Below, one piece after another: positions 10,324-21,700 of a stretch of DNA of 64,000 bases. The stretch is from Chlorobiota bacterium (GTDB taxonomy: Bacteria > Bacteroidota > Ignavibacteria > OLB7): the NCBI GenBank assembly GCA_021296135.1, contig JAGWAZ010000002.1, forward strand, positions 1 to 64,000, read 5' to 3'. The translations under genes were made by a program, and so were the position numbers. Within the stretch, counting starts at the first letter, position 1. Every line of letters starts with the position of its first letter. The notes under the pieces were generated by a model. It was not told where the DNA came from, made no database searches, and worked only from the letters and a program-made list of their open reading frames with translations.

Positions 10324-11535
10324 ATGGTCAATGGCTATGACGCCAGGAGTTTATCGTTGACATCATTGAATAAAACCGTCATTGCTCCGGGTCCGAAAGT
10401 CGGATCACGTTACAACGGAACAAGCAAGGTCCCGATGGCCAAACTGGTTGAGGATTACATCCATGGTCGCATTGACATCAAAGGGGATTTTCGGGATTTT
10501 ATCGGTACTCGAACAGACTATGTCACCTATAAGTTGGTCGCCGATCACGTCAAGTTCTTCCTGACGCGGTTTATCCCTGAAGTCACAATCCACTCGAAGA
10601 AACAAGATGAACGTATCGTCCAAGATCATTATGATCGAGGCAACGATTTCTTCAACTGGTTTCTTGGTCCGCGTATGGTCTATACCAGCGCCTTCTTCAC
10701 CGACCTCAATCAGGATCTTGAAACTGCTCAGGATCAAAAGATGAAACTGGTGTGCGACAAGCTACAGTTAAAGAGGAGTGAGACCCTGCTCGATATCGGA
10801 TGTGGTTGGGGAACGCTTGTTCTGTATGCTGCTCGAGAAAGGGACGCTGATGCTACGGGCATTACGATCGCTGAAGAAGGAGCAGCGTACGCGACAGAGC
10901 AGATCGCTGAGGCTGGATACAGTGATTCGGCCCGCATTCTTCGCATGGACTATCGCGATATCCCTCACAAGAAATACAACAAGATTTCCTGCCTCGAGAT
11001 GGCCGAACATGTCGGAGTCAAGTACTTCAGCAGGTTCATGAGACAGATCTATTCGATGCTTGAGGATGACGGACTCTTCTACTTACAGATCGCAGGCCTG
11101 AAAGCAGGAGTACATATGGAAAGTCTCGTATGGGGTCTCTTCATGAACAAGTATATCTTCTCCGGCGCTGATGCAAGTATGCCTCTGAGTTTTGTTGTCA
11201 AGAATCTGGAGAAGGCTGGTTTTGAAATTCATTCGGTCGAAAATATCGGTATTCACTACTCGATTACCATTGACCGTTGGTATGATAACTGGATGCGGAA
11301 CAAGGAGGCTATTGAAAAAAAGTATGGTCAGTTCTGGTTCCGACTCTGGCAAGTCTTCCTCGGTTGGTCAGTTCATATTGCCGCTCAAGGTAACTCAACC
11401 TGCTTCCAGATTGTCTGCAACAAGAACCTTGAGACATATAACCGAAAACGTTTCGTCGGTGAGATCGGTATGGGTGAACGATTGAATGAGTCAAGTAACA
11501 ATATCCCGACCGAAATGCCTGCTGCGGTGGAGTAG
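10324..11535 (+). CDS. Cyclopropane-fatty-acyl-phospholipid synthase family methyltransferase
   Basis: HYDRGNDFFNWFLGPRMVYTSAFF and LLDIGCGWGTLVLYAARE; start placed at an internal Met (ORF extends to 10243). Confidence 0.88.
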   Translation: MVNGYDARSLSLTSLNKTVIAPGPKVGSRYNGTSKVPMAKLVEDYIHGRIDIKGDFRDFIGTRTDYVTYKLVADHVKFFLTRFIPEVTIHSKKQDERIVQDHYDRGNDFFNWFLGPRMVYTSAFFTDLNQDLETAQDQKMKLVCDKLQLKRSETLLDIGCGWGTLVLYAARERDADATGITIAEEGAAYATEQIAEAGYSDSARILRMDYRDIPHKKYNKISCLEMAEHVGVKYFSRFMRQIYSMLEDDGLFYLQIAGLKAGVHMESLVWGLFMNKYIFSGADASMPLSFVVKNLEKAGFEIHSVENIGIHYSITIDRWYDNWMRNKEAIEKKYGQFWFRLWQVFLGWSVHIAAQGNSTCFQIVCNKNLETYNRKRFVGEIGMGERLNESSNNIPTEMPAAVE

Positions 11536-11599
11536 GAATCATTTCTGGTCGAGGGGTAATTTCGCAGGATCACGGATGAACATTAAGTATAGAGGATAG

Positions 11600-11630
11600 C
11601 AAGGGCATTCTCCGGAGTGCTCTTGTTTTT
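11600..11630 (+). terminator. Intrinsic terminator after the cfa-like gene
   Basis: caagggcattc-tccg-gagtgctcttg stem (two G-U pairs) followed by ttttt. Confidence 0.75.
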
Positions 11631-11704
11631 CTGTGACATGCAGCAAGCTATGGCCGGATATCACGGTCCCATTTTGGTCGCAATTGAACTATCGAACTAC
11701 ACCT

Positions 11705-13918
11705 TTATTCCTTCAACAACCTTACCATCTCATCTACATCATTTGTTGGCAGCTTGCATACATAATTCTCACACACATAGACTGTCGGTTTGCCGTCGAT
11801 CATTGCTATGCTCTCAATGAATTCAAGATGCTCCGCTAATGCTTCCTGTCCAGCTCCTCCGTCAGTAAACAAGATGATTCTGTTCGGTAAGAAGAGAGAC
11901 CAGACTGCTTGAAGCATTGATTCAGTCTCTCGATCATTCTGTTTCCCTGCGATCACAATCTGCTTCGGTTTATCGAATGCAAAGTTAACGGCTGCAAGGA
12001 GTTGAGGTGATGCTGCAGGTGCTCGTTCAAGATCAGATCCAAAAATTTGGAAGATTCTCTCAGCAGTTGAACGATACTCTTCATTATCGGTCATCTCCCC
12101 CAGCCGCAACAGGTTCATCACTGAAACAGAATTCGGTGATGGCTCTGCTCCATCATAGCTATCCTTCATTCGCAGCAGTATTGTGGAGTCATTCCCTGTA
12201 GTTTCGTAATACCCGCCATTCTCCTTATCAAGAAAAAGTCGATTTTGTTGTTCCTGTAGGTTGATTGCCCAGATCAGTAACGAGACATCGAACGAAGCTT
12301 CATAGAGGTCGAGTAATCCCTGAATCAAAAAAGCATAGTCGTCAGCATAGGCAGCAATCGCAGATTCACCGTCACGGTATCGCCTGAGGAGCTCCCTTGT
12401 CTTCTTGTTGTATAGATGATCTCGAACGAAGGCCGCTGCCTGTTCTGCTGCTTCGAGATACCGGACGTCGCCAAGAGTCTGATATGCCTGAGCAAAGGCG
12501 GAGATCATCAGACCATTCCATGCGGTGATTGTCTTGTCATCGAGATGCGGACGCGGGCGTTCCTTTCGGACGTTGTAAAGCTTTGCGCGGGCTTCGGCAA
12601 GAGTGTGTTCTATCTCTTCAGGTGACTGATCGAACTTCTTCGCCGTCTCCTCAATAGTATGAGCTACGTACAGAACGTTCTTTTGAGGAAACTCTACGAA
12701 GGGGTCATTGCGCACATTACCTTTCGGTTCAACTCCAAAGTAATCATTGAAGATTTGACTTGCCTCCTTCCCGAGGATTTCTTCGATTTCGCTTTCTTCC
12801 CAAACGTAGAATGCTCCTTCTCCTTGCTCCTCAGGGTTTTCGGGCAGTGGACTGTCGGCATCTTCGGCAGAGAAAAACTGCCCTTCTCCTCCAGTCATAT
12901 TACGTAATACATAGTCAAGTACATCTCGTGCCACTCGTTCAAACTCAGGATCATGTGTGATGCGATAGGCCTCAAGGTAACTGATGGCAATCTGTGCCTG
13001 GTCGTATAACATCTTCTCGAAGTGGGGGACGTGCCAGCGTTCATCAACAGAATAGCGATGGAATCCTCCCCCTATATGATCATACATTCCTCCAGAAGCC
13101 ATCTTTCGCAGAGTTGTAAGGGCCATGTCGGTCGCCCTCTGCTCGCCATTGCTATGGCCGTAGCGGAACAGAAAATTTAATGTCACCGGTCGGGGAAACT
13201 TCGGTGCGGTGCCAAAGCCACCGTTAACCGGATCAAATCGTCCGGCTATTTGTTGATAGCTTCTGCTGAGAAGACTTTCGTCAATTACCAAACTGAAGGT
13301 CTGACGAGCATTGACCATTTCGCGAAGGCCGTTTAACGTAGCATTACCTTGGTCGATGATTTCGTCACGCTTGGTCTGCCATAGCTCGGTAATTTTGGTA
13401 AGGATATTTTTGAATCCCAGCCGTCCGCCTCGATCCTCCGGTGGAAAGTACGTACCTCCGATGAACGGCTTCAGATCAGGCGTGAGCCAGACACTAAGTG
13501 GCCAACCACCCCCACCGGTTGTTGCCTGCACAAACGTCATATAGACGTTATCAACATCCGGGCGCTCTTCGCGGTCAACTTTAACTGCTATGTAATGTTG
13601 GTTGAGAATGGCTGCCACTTCTTCGCTTTCGAACGATTCGCGTTCCATCACATGGCACCAGTGACAGGTCGAGTAGCCAATAGAGAGAAAGATCGGCTTG
13701 TCTTCGCTCCTGGCTTTCTCAAATGCCTCCTCACTCCAAGGATACCAGTCGACCGGGTTATGAGCATGTTGTTGGAGATAGGGGGACTTCTCGTTGATCA
13801 ATCTATTTGTATGAGCATGTTCGGTCTCCTTCCTTTCCTGTCCGTTTGATGAACAGGATGGAAGAAGCAGGAATACAAACAGAAGGAAGCAATGTAATGT
13901 AGCTCTGAGATTTTTCAT
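11705..13918 (-). CDS. Thioredoxin domain-containing protein (DUF255 / YyaL / SPATA20-like), lipoprotein
   Basis: Lipoprotein signal (LLLPSCSS); [29 protein letters not shown] and [17 protein letters not shown]. Confidence 0.93.
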   Translation of the reverse strand: MKNLRATLHCFLLFVFLLLPSCSSNGQERKETEHAHTNRLINEKSPYLQQHAHNPVDWYPWSEEAFEKARSEDKPIFLSIGYSTCHWCHVMERESFESEEVAAILNQHYIAVKVDREERPDVDNVYMTFVQATTGGGGWPLSVWLTPDLKPFIGGTYFPPEDRGGRLGFKNILTKITELWQTKRDEIIDQGNATLNGLREMVNARQTFSLVIDESLLSRSYQQIAGRFDPVNGGFGTAPKFPRPVTLNFLFRYGHSNGEQRATDMALTTLRKMASGGMYDHIGGGFHRYSVDERWHVPHFEKMLYDQAQIAISYLEAYRITHDPEFERVARDVLDYVLRNMTGGEGQFFSAEDADSPLPENPEEQGEGAFYVWEESEIEEILGKEASQIFNDYFGVEPKGNVRNDPFVEFPQKNVLYVAHTIEETAKKFDQSPEEIEHTLAEARAKLYNVRKERPRPHLDDKTITAWNGLMISAFAQAYQTLGDVRYLEAAEQAAAFVRDHLYNKKTRELLRRYRDGESAIAAYADDYAFLIQGLLDLYEASFDVSLLIWAINLQEQQNRLFLDKENGGYYETTGNDSTILLRMKDSYDGAEPSPNSVSVMNLLRLGEMTDNEEYRSTAERIFQIFGSDLERAPAASPQLLAAVNFAFDKPKQIVIAGKQNDRETESMLQAVWSLFLPNRIILFTDGGAGQEALAEHLEFIESIAMIDGKPTVYVCENYVCKLPTNDVDEMVRLLKE

Positions 13919-14186
13919 GAAGTTAAACTCTTAGCATTAAGGATTCAGTCTGGTGGTTTTGGGTGCGCTAGCGCCAATCTTCCAAAGCCAGTAGTGGAGT
14001 TCAGCACGCTGATTCTGTAATAGTTATGCGATCTTTCATTACACGGGTGATGTCGAATGACAATACAAAAGCGACCCAACAACAATGCCTGGTTCACAGT
14101 CTATTAACTACTAACCTACCGAAAAAGAAAGACTGTATTATCGGGCAGTGCGTTACAGGGTGGACTGAAGTTCATTGCAAGCTCAG

Positions 14187-14858
14187 TCAGGGAATCATAG
14201 GCTCTAACGCCCCATTACGGCTTGTGGAATAGCGTTCTTCTTCTGAAAGACGTTCGCTAACGAGCCTCCAGATAATGCTATGAATCTCATCAACACTTTT
14301 TCCACCGTCAATAACATAGTAACGTCCCGAATTCATATTGGCTATGCGCATGTATCCACGGATAACTCGTTTAAAAAACGTGATGCCAGCCTCTTCCATT
14401 CGATCTTGTACGATGCCTTCACGTCCGTCGGTCCTTTCAAGTGCCGTCTCCGGCGATATATCCAGATAGAATGTCATATCAGGTTCGGTCTCCTGCGTTG
14501 CAATCCGATTGATATGAACAATATCATTCAAAGGCAATCCTCTTCCGTAACCTTGATAGGCAATAGTAGAATCGGAAAAACGGTCACAAATCACGATCTT
14601 TCCTTTATGAAGCGAGGGAAGAATCACCTCGGCAACAAGCTGGGCGCGACTTGCTGAAAAAAGGAGCAGTTCTGTCCGTTCATTAATTTCTGAGTATTCT
14701 TTGTTGAGGAGTATCCCCCGGATGTGTTCGGAAAGGCGAGTGTTACCCGGTTCGCGGAGTTCGACAATATTGTGGTTGGCTTCTTGAAGTTTATTGGCCA
14801 GAAGTTGCGCCTGCGTAGATTTGCCACTGCAGTCAATGCCTTCGAATGTTATGAACAT
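14187..14858 (-). CDS. tmk: dTMP kinase
   Basis: MFITFEGIDCSGKSTQAQLLANKL, REPGNTRLSEHIR and DRFSDSTIAYQGYGRGL. Confidence 0.95.
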   Translation of the reverse strand: MFITFEGIDCSGKSTQAQLLANKLQEANHNIVELREPGNTRLSEHIRGILLNKEYSEINERTELLLFSASRAQLVAEVILPSLHKGKIVICDRFSDSTIAYQGYGRGLPLNDIVHINRIATQETEPDMTFYLDISPETALERTDGREGIVQDRMEEAGITFFKRVIRGYMRIANMNSGRYYVIDGGKSVDEIHSIIWRLVSERLSEEERYSTSRNGALEPMIP

Positions 14859-15033
14859 ACGCGCTCCTTGGAAAGATTTGTGATCGTAGAGAACATGTGC
14901 TGGAGATTGTTGCCGATTGTCGTCACTGACGACGTTGTCAACAATGAATGGCTATACAGATAAGATGCCAGGTTCAGCATTTCCTCAAAATAGAGTTCAA
15001 CGAAGTCAAAGTCAATAACCTTTTACGTTTTTT

Positions 15034-15810
15034 ATGATTGAAGCCCTGAAATTCTTTTTCTCGAACAATGCTAAATCTTCGTTTCCTGGTAACCTGATTG
15101 TTATACTCCTGCTATACACTGGTTGTGCCGGTTCAGGTCAGTCGAATGACTCATTGAAAAGCACGGCAATTACACTTGAGTCGATTGAAGGGAATAACGA
15201 TACGATACGATTTCATATTGGCTCTCCACTTTTTCTCCGGATGAACATTAATACCAGGTTGGCCTGCGAGGCTTTTAACGGTCACCCCTTCTTTTTTGAT
15301 GAAAAAGGCGTTCAGATTGGATGGGGATTTGAAGAAGTACAAGATACACTGGTTTTAGGGGGAGAAGAGGGATCTTGTGAAAGGTTTTTAATGCTTACTT
15401 CTGAATCCTCGAATTTGTTGGCAGAAGGCTACTACCCAATGTCGGTTGCCCTCCTAATCGACGAAAAATCCGAGCTTCGTTCCGATACTATTGTTCTTCA
15501 TCCCGTTCATGCCTCTGGAGCGGATGAACGGTCGTACAGCAGATTTATTATCGAGCAAATTATCTCGCGTTCGCCATTGCTGGACGATCCTGTCACGTTA
15601 AGGGAGCTTTTTGCCTCTCATCTCCCGCAAAGCTTTGCTTCAGACGTCTACAAAGCCGTGATTTTTTACCGAGGTGGGGATATGTTCGGAGCCGAAGAGG
15701 CTCTGACCGAAGCCGAGAAAAAGATGATGACACCTGTCGGAGAACTTTCCGTGAGCGCGCGCCGACTCTATAATGAGCTTAAACGCAGGATTTCCGATGA
15801 TACAAAGTAA
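15034..15810 (+). CDS. Hypothetical lipoprotein
   Basis: 258-aa ORF with lipobox-like LLLYTGCAGSG; no recognised domain. Confidence 0.65.
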   Translation: MIEALKFFFSNNAKSSFPGNLIVILLLYTGCAGSGQSNDSLKSTAITLESIEGNNDTIRFHIGSPLFLRMNINTRLACEAFNGHPFFFDEKGVQIGWGFEEVQDTLVLGGEEGSCERFLMLTSESSNLLAEGYYPMSVALLIDEKSELRSDTIVLHPVHASGADERSYSRFIIEQIISRSPLLDDPVTLRELFASHLPQSFASDVYKAVIFYRGGDMFGAEEALTEAEKKMMTPVGELSVSARRLYNELKRRISDDTK

Positions 15811-16075
15811 AATAATTTTCTTTAGACAAGTTCTTGGCCTAAATCGCCGAAAACGGTTAGGTTCGCACGTTCTTTGTATCAGATGGCGATGACATGACAT
15901 AGAAATAGGGGGTGGAAAACGTGATAAGGTATCATTACTGCAGTGCACTTTTGGAAGAAAATCTGTGGATCATAGACCTGATTGAGCACAACATTATGCA
16001 GGTGTCAATCGTCGTTAAACGCTATGAAGAGAAGAAATTCTACCATTTCGATAACATCCAGAAGAGGTTTATTTG

Positions 16076-16939
16076 GTGCGTATCACAAAACAGTATACAA
16101 ATCGAGAGAGTCAGTCGCTTGATCGGTACCTGCACGAAATTGGCAAGGTTGAGTTGCTTACGCCGGACATGGAGATTGAGCTGGCAAAGCGAATCAAGCG
16201 TGGCGGCGCTGAAGGAGAGCATGCACTCGAAGCTCTCGTCAAGGCAAATCTTCGATTTGTGGTCTCGGTCGCAAAACAGTATCAGAATCAGGGTCTTTCA
16301 CTCGGTGACTTGATTAATGAGGGGAATCTTGGTCTTATCAAAGCCGCAAAACGATTTGATGAGACGCGTGGCTTCAAATTCATCTCCTATGCTGTTTGGT
16401 GGATTCGGCAGTCGATCCTGCAGGCTCTTGCCGAGCAGTCGCGTATTGTTCGTCTGCCGTTGAATCGAGTTGGGGCATTGAACAAAATTGGGAAGAAGTT
16501 TAGTGAGCTTGAGCAAAAGTATGAGCGCGCACCTACTGCTTCCGAGATTGGGGCAGAGCTTGAGATGTCCATGAACGAGGTGACCGAGACAATCAAGATC
16601 TCGGGTCGTCATCTTTCGGTCGATGCTCCATTTGCTCAAGGTGAAGATAATCGTCTCTTGGACGTGCTTACCAACGATGCACAGCCGTCTCCAGATCATG
16701 GGCTGATGAGTGAATCGTTGAAGATCGAAGTCCGCCGTGCTCTTTCGACCCTTTCAGAACGTGAGGCGGAAGTGATTCGTTTTTACTTCGGTCTCGATCG
16801 CGAACACTCTCTGACTCTTGAGGAGATCGGTGAACGCTTTAACCTGACTCGCGAACGCGTTCGTCAGATTAAAGAAAAAGCAATTCGTCGTCTGAGACAC
16901 ACGTCTCGTTCAAAGGCTCTGAGAGCATATCTCGGTTAA
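16076..16939 (+). CDS. rpoD: RNA polymerase primary sigma factor, RpoD/SigA-like (Bacteroidota short form)
   Basis: [61 protein letters not shown] and [30 protein letters not shown] start at 16076 assumed (ORF track uses TTG at 16073). Confidence 0.93.
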   Translation: MRITKQYTNRESQSLDRYLHEIGKVELLTPDMEIELAKRIKRGGAEGEHALEALVKANLRFVVSVAKQYQNQGLSLGDLINEGNLGLIKAAKRFDETRGFKFISYAVWWIRQSILQALAEQSRIVRLPLNRVGALNKIGKKFSELEQKYERAPTASEIGAELEMSMNEVTETIKISGRHLSVDAPFAQGEDNRLLDVLTNDAQPSPDHGLMSESLKIEVRRALSTLSEREAEVIRFYFGLDREHSLTLEEIGERFNLTRERVRQIKEKAIRRLRHTSRSKALRAYLG

Positions 16940-16959
16940 TCAATGGAGAAACGTTTGCA

Positions 16960-16991
16960 AAGAAAGCCCCGGTTACGACCGGGGCTTTCTT
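16960..16991 (+). terminator. Intrinsic terminator after the sigma factor gene
   Basis: Perfect 14-bp stem aagaaagccccggt-tacg-accggggctttctt. Confidence 0.85.
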
Positions 16992-17016
16992 CATCTACAA
17001 CCTCCGATCAGTAGCG

Positions 17017-18015
17017 ATGCAATCCCTTCTGACCGATTTTAGAATCAATGAACTCGTTAGTAGTATGGAGAGATGCCATATTGCTATCGTTGGCGATGTA
17101 ATGCTCGACCGCTATTACCGGGGGACAGCCTCGCGACTCTCTCCGGAAGCCCCTGTACCTGTAGTAGAGATCGTTGAAGAATCGGAGCATCTGGGGGGAG
17201 GGGCGAACGTTGCTTACAACCTTTCTTCTCTTGGCGTGCAGGCCTCAATTTTTGGCGTTGTCGGGGATGATCGTTCGGGTGAGCATCTCCGTCTCCTTTT
17301 GGAAGGATTGGGTATTGAGAGCAGCGGACTCATTGTGCAACGGGGCCGAACCACGACAGTCAAAACGCGAGTGATTGCCGATGGCCAGCATATCGTCCGT
17401 GCTGATCAGGAGACGAAAGAGAGGATCGGCTCACAGGTGCAGAAGAACTTGCTGGCCTCTCTCAATGAAAAGATTGAACAGCTCGACGGGCTCATCCTTC
17501 AGGACTATAATAAAGGGGTCTTCTCTCCTGAAGTTATTGAACAAATTCTTAGCCTTGCGCTGGCTCACAACATTCCGACGTTTGTTGATCCTAAGTTCGA
17601 GAACTTCTTTGCCTTTAAGGCGTCTACCCTCTTCAAGCCAAATAGAAAAGAGACAGAGGATGCACTACAGTGTCGTCTCACTACGCTTGATGACAAGCTT
17701 AAGGCCGCACATGAGTTGAAGAGCCGTCTCCGTAGTCGCTATGTAGTTCTAACGCTCGGTAGCGATGGAATGATTCTTGTCGGTAGTGATGACGATCCTG
17801 TCCTCGTTCCAACACGTTCGATTCAAGTCGCAGATATCTCAGGCGCAGGCGATACTGTAATTGCAATATTGGCAGCAGCTTCTTCTGTCGGAGCAACTAT
17901 GCGAGAGGCTGTTGAGCTTGCGAACCATGCAGCCGGTATTGTCTGTGAACAAGTCGGCACTGTCCCGGTTACGCGGCAGATGTTAGTCACCATGGGATCG
18001 AACGTTCATGCCTGA
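17017..18015 (+). CDS. hldA: D-glycero-beta-D-manno-heptose-7-phosphate kinase (PfkB family, RfaE1-type)
   Basis: IAIVGDVMLDRYYRGTASRLSPEAPVPVVEI, GGGANVAYNLSSLG and DISGAGDTVIA. Confidence 0.9.
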   Translation: MQSLLTDFRINELVSSMERCHIAIVGDVMLDRYYRGTASRLSPEAPVPVVEIVEESEHLGGGANVAYNLSSLGVQASIFGVVGDDRSGEHLRLLLEGLGIESSGLIVQRGRTTTVKTRVIADGQHIVRADQETKERIGSQVQKNLLASLNEKIEQLDGLILQDYNKGVFSPEVIEQILSLALAHNIPTFVDPKFENFFAFKASTLFKPNRKETEDALQCRLTTLDDKLKAAHELKSRLRSRYVVLTLGSDGMILVGSDDDPVLVPTRSIQVADISGAGDTVIAILAAASSVGATMREAVELANHAAGIVCEQVGTVPVTRQMLVTMGSNVHA

Positions 18016-18021
18016 TGTCCA

Positions 18022-18543
18022 ATGACAAGCAACCGGCAAATCGCAGATCGGATTCTTGACCAATCGCAGCTTCAACAGGAGTGTCAGCTTATACGAGAGC
18101 AAGGGCAACGTATCGTCTTTACGAACGGTTGCTTTGATATCCTTCATCTTGGGCATGTCACCTATCTTCAACAAGCTGCTTTGCTTGGGGACAAATTGAT
18201 TGTCGGATTGAATTCAGATGAATCGGTACGGCGATTAAAAGGGGAAGGGCGACCGATTCTACCTCAAGCAGAGCGCGCAACTCTTCTTGCAGCCTTACGT
18301 TCAGTCGATTATGTCTCTTTTTTTGAACAGGATACTCCGCTTGCTCTGATCGAGACGATCCGTCCTGACCTGCTCGTAAAGGGTGGAGATTACAATACGG
18401 ATGCAACCGAAGGACCTGAGTATATTGTCGGGAGTGACATCCTCCATTCGTATGGCGGTCAGGTAAAGGTCATCAATCTGGTTGAGGGGGGTTCAACTAC
18501 AAATATCATCGAAGCTGTTCTGAAAGCTCAAAAGAGGCTTTAG
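18022..18543 (+). CDS. hldC: D-glycero-beta-D-manno-heptose 1-phosphate adenylyltransferase (RfaE2-type)
   Basis: VFTNGCFDILHLGHVTYLQQA, GLNSDESVRRLKGEGRPI and VKGGDYNTD. Confidence 0.9.
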   Translation: MTSNRQIADRILDQSQLQQECQLIREQGQRIVFTNGCFDILHLGHVTYLQQAALLGDKLIVGLNSDESVRRLKGEGRPILPQAERATLLAALRSVDYVSFFEQDTPLALIETIRPDLLVKGGDYNTDATEGPEYIVGSDILHSYGGQVKVINLVEGGSTTNIIEAVLKAQKRL

Positions 18544-18745
18544 TATTCATTTTACATCGGGATGAAACCAATGCTTACCTTATGCGCCTGAGAGAGTTAG
18601 AGTTCATAGAGTATGCCAGGAATAAGGCAAGAGTTGAAGAGGGGGGAAGAATGGTTGATTAGTTGGATAGTGAAATAGTTAGAGGGGATGTAAGAGTACC
18701 GTTTCCTCGCTACACACTACCAAAGCATGATATAGCACACGAAGG

Positions 18746-21700
18746 ATGCAACAGAAGATATATAGAGCTGCGAAGGTATTGGCAAAGCTTGGCGTTCTGA
18801 TGATCGCTCTGCTTTCGTTCCTTGGTGCTTTTGCTGTTGCAATGACTCAATATTCACCTTTCAGGAAATGGGCAATAGATCAAGGACTTGATGCTGCCAA
18901 CAAAGCCTTGGCCGGAAATCTCTCAGTCGAAGAGATTGAAGGAAATTTCCTGACCGGGTTAACAATCAAAAATGCCTACTTGAACGCAGCCGATACCCCC
19001 CTTGCCGTTATTCCTCGGATTTCGTTGCAGTATCATCTCATTCCATTCTTTGAAGCCAAGACCATCCAGGCCTCGGTTATCTTTCACAACCCTGAACTCT
19101 ATTTGCATAGGGATCAGGATGGTATCTGGAATTTTACACAGATTGCGCAACCCCCTGAGGAAGAAGAGGATAAACCTCGCCAGCCATTGGAATGGATCTT
19201 TGATATTCAAAACCTTGAAATCAGAGATGGCGTCGTCGAGTTCAATGACGAGACAACTCTACCATTCAACTCTGAGAACAACCGATTGAACTTGCTGGGT
19301 TCGCGACTTTACCGTTTCAATCTTGCACTCGGCGGATGGATTTCTGAGACGGAGCAGCAGATCGATGTAGAGCATCTCTCATTCTTGATTGACGATGTAG
19401 ATCTGAGCCTTGTCGAGCTGTCCGCGGGAATTGCTGTAGACGACAAAGGGCTTCACATAGATGGTCTTCATATCGAAACCGAAAGAAGTTACCTCGAGTT
19501 GAATCTCTCAATCGACTCCGTCGATATCTTTGACTCGACACTGGCTACATCGTGGAGAGGATATCCATTCAGTGTGAGGATGAGTGGCAAACGAGTCGAT
19601 ACCCGTGAACTGATCACTCTCCTGCCATCGCTTGGTTTCCTTGGTGGAGTTATCGGCGTTGACCTTGAGGCTTCGGGGGTCTTTTCCGATATCCTTGTTA
19701 ATCGTGTTGATCTTGAACTGGAACGGTCCCGACTGACTGGAAAAGCTCGCTTACGAGATATTGATAACTCTGTTCGTTCTCGCATTGATGCTGAATTTAC
19801 CGACTCACGTCTTTTCTACAGTGATGCCTCCGTTCACATTCCTGGCATTTCGATTCCTGATCTGAGCTATCTCGCAGAAGTAGAGGTTGAGAAGTTGACC
19901 TACTCGGGAACCTCGCGGGATTTTGTTTCTCTCTTTGATCTTTCTTCTGCAGTTGGTCGAATCAGGGGTGGAGGAGGAATGAACTTTAGTGATTTTCCCG
20001 TCTGGAGAGTTGATGCTGTAGTTGAGGAAGTTAATCCCGGGCCACTTCTTGGATCGGATGAATATGAAGGAAAGGTCTCAGCACGATTGGTTGCTGAAGG
20101 GCAAGGGTTTACGCCGGAGGCAATGTCGTCGCGGTTCCGGCTGATTGGTGGTTCCTCGCAAGTAGGGCCTCGGACTATCGAGCGACTATGGGTAGATGGT
20201 TCGTTCGGTAATGGCGGAATCCTGTCGCTCGATACAGCCATGATTGCGTGGGGAAATGAGACTCAGTCCTACATCCCGGAAATGATTGGGCTAGATCCCC
20301 TTGAACAGCTTCTTCAGGATCAGAGAATCCAACCAATGACCGGTAGCTTCGCGGAACGTCTTGTGTTCTCCGAAGCTGATGCGGCTGTCATCGATGGTCT
20401 TCCATCACTTCGCGCAAGCGGTTGGTATGATGTGAGGGAGTCTGGGCTTCCTAAATACAGGGGAGCGGTTGAGACGGACAGACTCAACCTGGCCGACATT
20501 ACTCTTAACCCCGAGCATGAAACAGAACTCGGGCTGACGTTGGTTGTTGAAGGGATTGGACTTGAACCCGATCTGATGGACGGAACCGCCCGGCTTCGTG
20601 TGACCGATGCAGTGCTTCCCAGCGGAGTCGCGCTTCGACCATTTGGTGTTGATGTCACTCTACATCGCAATGAAAATGAACGACATCTCGCGTTGAACTC
20701 TGATTTTCTTGATGCCCGGGTAGAGGGAATCTGGAGATTTGAGTCTCTTCTTCCGGCGCTTACCGGTGGATTCAAGAAGTTGGTTAACTATATCTCACGT
20801 AAAGGGACATATAGTTCCGATGAGTTCGATTTTATCCTCGCAGATGATTTTGAGATAGAGCCGATCCTTGTTGAGTATGAGTTTATGCCAAGAGACCTTT
20901 CACTACTCAAAGCATTTATTCAGGGAACGACAATTCAGATGGATGCATCATTAAAGGGAACAATCACAGGAACCTCGCAGCTTCTGGGCATTACTGCGCG
21001 GGGTGAGATAAATGAGTTTAACTATGAGAATGGAGATCAGGATGTCAAGTTTGGGGGGACTACTGTCGACGCAGAGATCTGGAACATCAGCTCCGGTTCA
21101 ATGGATGATCTTCTCGATGCTGAAATTGCTCTGCGTAGTGACTCCCTGATATATGTGAATGATCTGAGAATTGCTTTACCCCACCTTGATCTCTCTTTCA
21201 GGGATGGGTTGTTGACTGCGAATGGCGCAACCATGATTGATAATACATACTCGGTCGCTCTTGATGGGAAAATTGATGTGTTGGATGATAGAGGGTATGC
21301 AGTTGCAATGGATACCTTGATTGTCGGTTGGTCCCGTGGCTTGAAGTGGCGAAATATCGATCCGGTAAGATTTGTTCTTGCAGATGAGAAGGTCGACATT
21401 GAATCGTTCCGTCTTGTTCGTGAGGGGGCGGAGCTCATTTCAATAACCGGAGAGTTTCTTGACTATAACCGATTTGATGAGCTGCGTGTATCAGTTACTG
21501 GCACATCGCTTGAAGCTCTTCAACCTTTTATTGTTGATCCTAAAACACTGGAGATGCTTGAAACGCTCTCCGGAAGCTTGCAAGACCTTGATGTAGTTGT
21601 GAATGGAACACTTGATGCTCCGAAAATCAAGGGACATCTGAATGTAGATGGACTAAAGTATACTAACATACAGATAGGGGATCTGGAACTTGATATTGAC

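Noticed and set aside
15912-16313. 133-aa plus-strand ORF
   Set aside because: Overlaps the start of the sigma factor in another frame; no recognisable protein.
17017-18543. Split heptose kinase and adenylyltransferase as a broken hldE fusion
   Set aside because: Separate RfaE1 and RfaE2 proteins are common outside enterics; both ORFs look intact.
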